From the NCBI RefSeq assembly GCF_022437945.1, contig NZ_CP092535.1:4681230-4745229 (forward strand): a DNA stretch of 64,000 nt. Direction: 5' to 3'. Shown piece after piece: positions 58,928 to 64,000 of the stretch. The stretch's first letter is position 1, and every line of letters begins with the position of its first letter. The translations under genes and the position numbers were made by a program. A model generated the notes under the pieces. It searched no databases. It worked only from the letters and a program-made list of their open reading frames with translations, and was not told the DNA's origin. The DNA comes from Nocardioides sp. TF02-7. GTDB lineage: Bacteria > Actinomycetota > Actinomycetes > Propionibacteriales > Nocardioidaceae.

Positions 58928-60214
58928 ATGACCCGCACCCGCCGCGTCGTCGTCACCGGGCTGGGCACCACCAGCCCGCTCGGTGGCGACGTGACCGACA
59001 CCTGGGACGGCCTGGTCGCCGGCCGTTCCGGCGTACGACGTCTCGCCGACTCGGCCGCGTTCGCCTCCTGGGCGGACGCGGGGATCGGAGCCGACCTCCC
59101 CGTGGGCATCGCCGCCACTGCCGCGGTCGAGCCCACCGAGGTGCTCGAGCGGGTGCGGGCCAGGCGTCTCGACCGCTCGTCGCAGTTCGCCCTCATCGCG
59201 GCGATCGAGGCCTGGCGCGACGCCGGGCTCGACGGCCCGCAGGAGGCCGGCGAGCTCGACGGCGAGCGCGTCGGCGTCGCCATGGCCTCCGGCATCGGCG
59301 GCGTGCAGACGCTCCTGTCCAACTACGACACGCTGCGCGCGAAGGGCGCCCGCCGGGTCTCCCCGCTCTCGGTGCCCATGCTCATGGCCAACGCCCCCGC
59401 CGCCACCATCAGCTTGCAGATCGGCGCCCGGGCGGCGGTCAACACCCCGGTCTCAGCGTGCGCGTCGGGCAACGAGGCGATCGCGCTCGCGACCGACCAG
59501 ATCCGTCTGGGGCGGGCCGACGTGGTGGTCGCCGGCGGCACTGAGGCGGCCATCCACCCACTGCCGATCGCGGCCTTCGCGAACATGATGGCGCTGTCGA
59601 AGAACCCTGCCGACCCCACGACGGTGTCGCGTCCGTGGGACACCGCCCGCGACGGCTTCGTGCTCGGGGAGGGCGCCGGTGCGCTCGTCCTCGAGTCGGA
59701 GGAGCACGCACTGGCGCGCGGGGCCCGGATCTACGCGGTCGTGCTCGGGACCGGCATCACCGCCGACTCCCACGACATCGCCCAGCCCGACCCGGAGGGC
59801 CGCGGCGGGACGCGCGCGATCCGCCGGGCGCTGGAGGACGGCGACATCGACCCGGCCGACGTGGCGCACGTCAACGCGCACGCCACCTCCACGCCGCTGG
59901 GCGACGTGGCCGAGGCCGGCATGCTCCACGCCACGCTCGGCGGGCACGCCACCGACGTCGTCGTCACCAGCACGAAGTCGATGACCGGCCACCTGCTCGG
60001 CGGGGCCGGGGCGGTGGAGGGAGTCGCCACCGTGCTCGCCCTCCACCACCGGCTGTCGCCGCCGACGATCAACCTCGACGACCAGGACCCGGCGGTCGAG
60101 CTCGACATCGCCACGAAGGCGCGGGACCTGCCTCACGGCGACATCGTCGGCCTCAACAACTCCTTCGGGTTCGGCGGCGCCAACGTCGCCGTGGCGTTCG
60201 GGTCCGTCCGGTGA
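58928..60214 (+). CDS. fabF: 3-oxoacyl-ACP synthase II
   Basis: Intact, 428 residues. The KAS II triad is complete: Cys in NTPVSACASGNEAIA, His in HVNAHATSTPLGD, and His in TSTKSMTGHLLGGAG; the Gly-rich NNSFGFGGANVAV ends the protein. It elongates acyl-ACP with malonyl-ACP. ATG at 58928 has GAGGA upstream. It overlaps accD by four bases. Confidence 0.95.
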   Translation: MTRTRRVVVTGLGTTSPLGGDVTDTWDGLVAGRSGVRRLADSAAFASWADAGIGADLPVGIAATAAVEPTEVLERVRARRLDRSSQFALIAAIEAWRDAGLDGPQEAGELDGERVGVAMASGIGGVQTLLSNYDTLRAKGARRVSPLSVPMLMANAPAATISLQIGARAAVNTPVSACASGNEAIALATDQIRLGRADVVVAGGTEAAIHPLPIAAFANMMALSKNPADPTTVSRPWDTARDGFVLGEGAGALVLESEEHALARGARIYAVVLGTGITADSHDIAQPDPEGRGGTRAIRRALEDGDIDPADVAHVNAHATSTPLGDVAEAGMLHATLGGHATDVVVTSTKSMTGHLLGGAGAVEGVATVLALHHRLSPPTINLDDQDPAVELDIATKARDLPHGDIVGLNNSFGFGGANVAVAFGSVR

Positions 60215-61657
60215 CCGCCGTCGACCACCCGCCCGCCGCCCCGCGGCCGGCGAAGCCGCCGCGCGACCAGGACCCCCGCAACCCGGTCACCCGGCTCCGC
60301 GCCCTGCTCGACGACGACACGATGGAGCTCATCACTCCCGACGACGACTCCGGCATGCTCGCCGCTGTCGGCACCGTCGACGGCACCCGCGTCGTGGCCT
60401 TCTGCTCCGACGCCACCGTGATGGGCGGCGCGATGGGCGACGCCGGGTGCGGCGTCGTCGTCGACGCCTACCACCGCGCCCTCGTGGAGCGGGTGCCGAT
60501 CATCGGCCTGTGGCACTCCGGCGGCGCCCGCCTCGCGGAGGGCGTGCTGTCGCTCCACGCCGTCGGCCGGATCTTCCAGGTCATGACCCAGGCCTCCGGC
60601 GTGATCCCCCAGATCTCCGTCGTGCTCGGTCCCGCCGCCGGCGGCGCCGCCTACGGCCCGGCGCTCACCGACGTCGTCATCCTCGGTCCCGAGGGCCGGA
60701 TCTTCGTCACCGGACCCGACGTGGTCCGGTCGGTGACCGGCGAGGCGGTCGACATGCTCCGGCTCGGCGGCCCCGAGCCGCACGGACGTCGTTCCGGCGT
60801 CGTGCACCTGGTCTCGGAGACCGAGGCCGACGCGCTCCAGCGGGCGCGCGACCTGGCGACACTGCTCGGCAGCCAGGGCAGCCTGGTGCTCGACCACGTC
60901 GAGGACCGCGACCTCGCCGAGCACCTCCCCGAGTCGACCAAGCGCGCCTACGACGTGCACCCGTTGCTCGAGGACCTCCTCGACACCGGGAGCGCGCTCG
61001 AGCTCCATGCCCGCTGGGCGCCCAACATCGTCACCGCCCTCGGCCGCCTCGGCGGCCGCACCGTCGGCGTGGTCGCCAACAACCCGCTGCGGCTGGGCGG
61101 CTGCCTCGACTCGCTGTCGGCGGAGAAGGCGGCCCGGTTCGTGCGGATGTGCGATGCGTTCGGCGTCCCCCCTCGTGGTGGTCGTCGACGTGCCCGGCTA
61201 CCTGCCCGGCGTCGGTCAGGAGTGGGACGGCGTCGTACGCCGCGGCGCCAAGCTGCTGCACGCGTTCGGCGAGTGCGTGGTCCCGCGGGTCACGCTCGTC
61301 ACCCGCAAGACCTACGGCGGTGCCTACATCGCCATGAACGCGCGCTCGATCGGCGCCACCAAGGTGTTCGCCTGGCCGGGCGCCGAGGTCGCGGTGATGG
61401 GCGCGGTCGCCGCCGTCCGGATCCTGCACCGCCGCAAGCTGGCCGAGGTGCCGCCCGACCTGCGCCCGCGGGTCGAGGCCGAGCTCGCGGCCGAGCACGA
61501 GCGGATCGCCGGTGGTGTCGACAAGGCGGTCGAGATCGGCGTGGTCGACGAGGTCGTCGAGCCGTCCGCCACCCGGTCCGCGATCGCCCGCGCGATCGTC
61601 GAGGCGGTCGACCGTGTCGGCGTCCGCCGCGGCGCCCACGGCAACATCCCGCTGTAG
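60211..61657 (+). CDS. accD: Acyl-CoA carboxylase carboxyltransferase subunit (AccD)
   Basis: About 482 residues. The carboxyltransferase fold holds CSDATVMGGAMGDAGCGVVV, LWHSGGARLAEGVLSLHAVG, QISVVLGPAAGGAAYGPALT and later RKTYGGAYIAMNARSIGATK. It moves carboxyl from biotin to acetyl-CoA or propionyl-CoA. Position after fabF mirrors accD6 in M. tuberculosis (Rv2247). GTG at 60211 overlaps the fabF stop. A +1 C near 61172 breaks the frame. No biotin-carrier subunit gene is in the window. Confidence 0.92.
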
Positions 61658-61675
61658 ATCGACCCGGTGGGCCGA

Positions 61676-61704
61676 CGCGGCCGTCCTCGCGCTGGACGGC
61701 CGCG
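61676..61704. terminator. Hairpin terminator between accD and the DUF3145 gene
   Basis: CGCGGCCGTC at 61676-61685 pairs with GACGGCCGCG at 61695-61704 around a nine-base loop, between two convergent genes. It can serve both directions. Confidence 0.75.
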
Positions 61705-61707
61705 CGG

Positions 61708-62214
61708 CTACACCACCTGGTGCAGCCAGCGCACCGGGGCGCCGTCGCCGGCGTGCCGGAACGTCTCCAGCTGGTCGTCCCACGGCTTTCCGAGCAGCTT
61801 GTCGATCTCGTTCTCGAGGGTCGTCTCGCCGAGCGCGGAGCGCACGACGGCGGCCTTGAGCCGGTCCTCGGGGATCATGATGTCGCCGTGGATGCCGGTG
61901 ACGGCGTGGAAGACGCCGAGGTCGGGCGTGTAGGAGAACCGGGCGCCCTCGGTCGCCGACGTCGGCTCCTCGGTCACCTCGAACCGCAGGTGCTCCCAGC
62001 CGCGGAGGGCCGAAGCGATCGCGGCGGCCGACCCGACCTTGCCGGTCCAGGAGAACTCGCAGCGGTAGGTGCCGGACTGCGCCGGCTGCGGCGTCCAGTG
62101 CGGGTTCACGGGTACGCCGAGAACACCGCCCACGGCCCACTCGACGTGCGGGCACAACGCGGACGGTGCGGAGTGGACGTAGAACACGCCCCTGGTTGCA
62201 CTGTTGGTGGTCAC
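61708..62214 (-). CDS. DUF3145 family protein
   Basis: Intact, 168 residues. It starts MTTNSATRGVFYVHSAPSAL, with CPHVEWAVGGVLG, FSWTGKVGSAAAIASALRGW, and RFSYTPDLGVFHAVTGIHGD. The family is restricted to Actinobacteria, often next to the fab cluster, and of unknown function. ATG at 62214. No export signal is seen. It is divergent from a membrane-anchored protein gene. Confidence 0.88.
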   Translation of the reverse strand: MTTNSATRGVFYVHSAPSALCPHVEWAVGGVLGVPVNPHWTPQPAQSGTYRCEFSWTGKVGSAAAIASALRGWEHLRFEVTEEPTSATEGARFSYTPDLGVFHAVTGIHGDIMIPEDRLKAAVVRSALGETTLENEIDKLLGKPWDDQLETFRHAGDGAPVRWLHQVV

Positions 62215-62383
62215 CGCGAATCTCCTCGACTACTGCCTTGCCTCCGGCGCGAGCTACGCCTTCCCCAGCGGTCTCTCCTCGGAGGTCAGGTCGAGCACTC
62301 GTGGAGCCCTCGAAGTGACGTCTGTGTGGTTGTGTCTCCTATTGTGACGCATGAGATGCGCTCACGCCAGCAATGACGGCGGC

Positions 62384-62402
62384 GTTGTCCTATCGTTCGG
62401 CC
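62384..62402 (+). promoter_or_regulatory. Possible leaderless promoter of the 62403 gene
   Basis: CCTATCGTT sits about 10 bases ahead of the ATG at 62403, at the spacing expected for a -10 element of a leaderless transcript, and no ribosome site is visible. The 188-base gap (62215-62402) also holds the promoter of the DUF3145 gene; nothing else was recognised in it. Confidence 0.35.
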
Positions 62403-62963
62403 ATGTCCCGCTCCCTCGAGGTCCGGCGACGGTCCCGACCAGAGGGTCCGACGCGCCTGCGGCGCGTCACCGCCGCCGTGCTCGCCGTGCTCGTCGCCGG
62501 CGGCTGGACGGCCTGGTACGTGCTGACACCCGAGGACCTCCCGGTCACCGCTCGCACCGCCGAGGCCACGGGCGTCGTGGGCACGCCGGTCTACGTCGGG
62601 ATGCTCACCCTCGACGCCGACCGCACCCTCCACGTCTCGGAGGTGGAGGTTGCCGTCGACGGCGACGTGGTCGCCGAGCCGGTCCTCTGCCGCGGCGGCT
62701 CCGTGGGCGTCACGACCGCGCCCGAGGGCTACTGCACCCACGTCACCGACGGCGCGACCGGTGAGCTGGACGCTGGTGACTCCGTCATGCTCCGCATCAC
62801 CGCGACCGAGCCGGCCGAGGCGACCGTCGGCCGCTTGGAGCTCACCTTCCGCGAGGGCATCCGGTGGGGCACCCGCGAAGCAGGCATCGCTGCCGTCAAC
62901 GTGGTGATCGTCGAGCGCGACACCCCGCCGCCGCTGCCCCCTGACGAGGAGGGAGCCCCCTGA
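62403..62963 (+). CDS. Membrane-anchored hypothetical protein
   Basis: 186 residues. A basic N-terminus (EVRRRSRPEGPTRLRR) precedes one helix (VTAAVLAVLVAGGWTAWYVL). The rest is an extracytoplasmic beta-rich domain (TPVYVGMLTLDADRTLHVSE) with two Cys (VLCRGG and GYCTHV) that could pair. The tail is Pro/acid-rich (DTPPPLPPDEEGAP). The family is not recognised. It converges on the TPR gene. Confidence 0.7.
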   Translation: MSRSLEVRRRSRPEGPTRLRRVTAAVLAVLVAGGWTAWYVLTPEDLPVTARTAEATGVVGTPVYVGMLTLDADRTLHVSEVEVAVDGDVVAEPVLCRGGSVGVTTAPEGYCTHVTDGATGELDAGDSVMLRITATEPAEATVGRLELTFREGIRWGTREAGIAAVNVVIVERDTPPPLPPDEEGAP

Positions 62964-62993
62964 CGAGCCGGCCGACCGCCCCGGCGACGACGC

Positions 62994-63929
62994 TCAGGAG
63001 TCGGCGACCCGGGCCTCCAGGGCGGCGGCGCGCTCGGCGGCGTCGGTGATCTCCTCGGCGTCGATGGCGTTGGTGCGGTGGAACCACGACAGCGCGTCGC
63101 GCTCCTTCCCCGCCTGCTCCAGCGTGTCGGCGTAGGCGTACCGCAGCCGCACCACCCAGGACTCGCGGCTCTTGCTGTTGAGCGGAGCGAGCTCCAGGGT
63201 CCGCAGTGCGGCGTCGAGCTGGCCGAGGTCGCGTCGCGCCCCCGCCTCGACGATCGTCATCTCCGTCTTGAGCGGCGCGGGGAACCGGGCCACCGACGGG
63301 CTCTTGGCGAGCTCGATGGCCCGCTTGGCGTTGCCGAGAGCGCGGTGGCAGTCGGCCATGATCGGCAGGTACGCCGTCGCACCGTTCATCCGCTTCGCTG
63401 CCCGCAGGTCCGCCAGCGCCTCGGCGTAGTGACCCGCGGCGTACGCCGCCTCACCCGCGGCCTCCCGCACGACAGCCAGCCTGGGAGCGCGGGACCGCGC
63501 GGCCAGCGTGTGCTGGTAGGCCGTCTCGGGCTCGTCGTCGATGAGGGCTCCCGCAGCCGCCAGGTGCCGCGCCACGCGCTGGGCCAGCTTGTCGGGCAGG
63601 CTCTTGAGCTGGGCGCGCACGTCGGGCGCCAGCTCACGGCCGGTGATCTCCTCGGGCAGCGGCGGACCGTCGTAGACCTTCTGCGCCGCGCTGCGCTCGT
63701 CGCTCGCCACCTTGCGATCGACCGGACGCCGCTGACCGCCCTGCTGGCCGCGCTGACCCCGCTGCGCCGGCTTCCCGGCGCGCCCGGACCCACCGGACTG
63801 GCCTGCTCCCGCGCCGCGCCGGCCGCCCTCGCCCCGCTTGCCGGTGCCACCGTCGCTGCTGCGACGGTCGCTGCCGCCCGGGCGCCCGCCGCGAGCGGGG
63901 CCCGGCCTTCCGCGTCGCTGCTCAGCCAC
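62994..63929 (-). CDS. Tetratricopeptide-repeat protein with basic Gly-rich N-terminus
   Basis: Intact, 311 residues. Residues 1-75 are Arg/Gly/Gln-rich (GRPGPARGGRPGGSDRRSSD and QRGQRGQQGGQRR) and look disordered or RNA-binding. From about residue 95 a TPR/helical array begins (LPDKLAQRVARHLAAAGALI, YAAGHYAEALADLRAAKRMN, ADCHRALGNAKRAIELAKSP). GTG at 63929. Its function is not known; the RGG-like head hints at RNA contact. Confidence 0.78.
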   Translation of the reverse strand: MAEQRRGRPGPARGGRPGGSDRRSSDGGTGKRGEGGRRGAGAGQSGGSGRAGKPAQRGQRGQQGGQRRPVDRKVASDERSAAQKVYDGPPLPEEITGRELAPDVRAQLKSLPDKLAQRVARHLAAAGALIDDEPETAYQHTLAARSRAPRLAVVREAAGEAAYAAGHYAEALADLRAAKRMNGATAYLPIMADCHRALGNAKRAIELAKSPSVARFPAPLKTEMTIVEAGARRDLGQLDAALRTLELAPLNSKSRESWVVRLRYAYADTLEQAGKERDALSWFHRTNAIDAEEITDAAERAAALEARVADS

Positions 63930-63974
63930 GACGAATCACTCTCTTCAGCTGGAATCGGTTGGTCATAAATAGAC

Positions 63975-64000
63975 TAGAGGCCACCCGAAGGTGGCCTCTA
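63975..64000. terminator. Perfect hairpin at the right edge
   Basis: TAGAGGCCACC at 63975-63985 pairs with GGTGGCCTCTA at 63990-64000 around a CGAA tetraloop. It lies upstream of the TPR gene and probably ends transcription of a gene or RNA beyond the window. Confidence 0.75.

Overview
The window is a high-GC actinobacterial chromosome segment, most likely from a Nocardioides-like member of the Propionibacteriales. Supporting signs are the housekeeping families restricted to Actinobacteria (DUF5998, DUF7455, DUF3052, DUF3145), an RNase HI-CobC fusion, a homodimeric pyruvate dehydrogenase E1, a PucR-type fatty-acid regulator in front of fabD, and a second type IIA topoisomerase pair beside the principal sigma factor. 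No phage, integrase, insertion sequence or CRISPR array was seen.

Layout. 1-9.4 kb: sugar-dehydrogenase tail, M3 peptidase, thymidine kinase, SigE-type sigma factor with a membrane partner, alkaline-phosphatase-fold enzyme, DUF5998, and a GNAT/acyl-CoA synthetase. 9.5-15 kb: parC, an LprG-like lipoprotein with a P55-like MFS exporter, carbonic anhydrase. 15-24.5 kb: HTH regulator, fdhD, methyltransferase, parE, DUF7455, EamA transporter, sigA, HhH-GPD protein. 24.5-36 kb: TetR regulator with its operator, small proteins, rnpB (RNase P RNA), 2H phosphoesterase, cobT-cobS, propionyl-CoA synthetase with an AraC regulator, hydrolase, cobU, RNB exonuclease, yaaA. 36-43.8 kb: YefM/YoeB toxin-antitoxin pair, RNase HI-CobC, zinc-ribbon protein, Nif3, amino-acid permease, secreted RTX-like protein, acyl-CoA ligase. 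43.8-48 kb: two convergent operons, one with a histidine kinase and response regulator, the other with a Ser/Thr kinase, followed by tRNA-Val. 48-64 kb: peroxiredoxin, acyl-CoA ligase, DUF3052, aceE, fasR-fabD-fabH-acpP-fabF-accD, DUF3145 and TPR proteins.

How the genes work together. The right third makes acetyl-CoA (aceE), carboxylates it (accD) and elongates fatty acids (fabD/H/acpP/F) under a PucR-type regulator. Its order resembles the Mycobacterium tuberculosis Rv2228c-Rv2247 region. Four cobalamin-assembly functions (cobT, cobS, cobU, CobC domain) lie scattered over 10 kb. The most unusual module is at 43.88-47.85 kb. Both convergent operons start with a membrane-anchored low-complexity protein, one poly-acidic and one mainly basic, and both carry the same 15-base palindrome-plus-direct-repeat box upstream. 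A second oddity is a FabD that ends in a biotin-carrier-like domain without its biotinylation lysine motif.

Quality. About 50 single-base indels interrupt more than 30 otherwise well-conserved genes, nearly all in G or C runs, including genes that should be essential. They look like uncorrected sequencing errors. Coordinates below span the reconstructed genes and the break positions are given.
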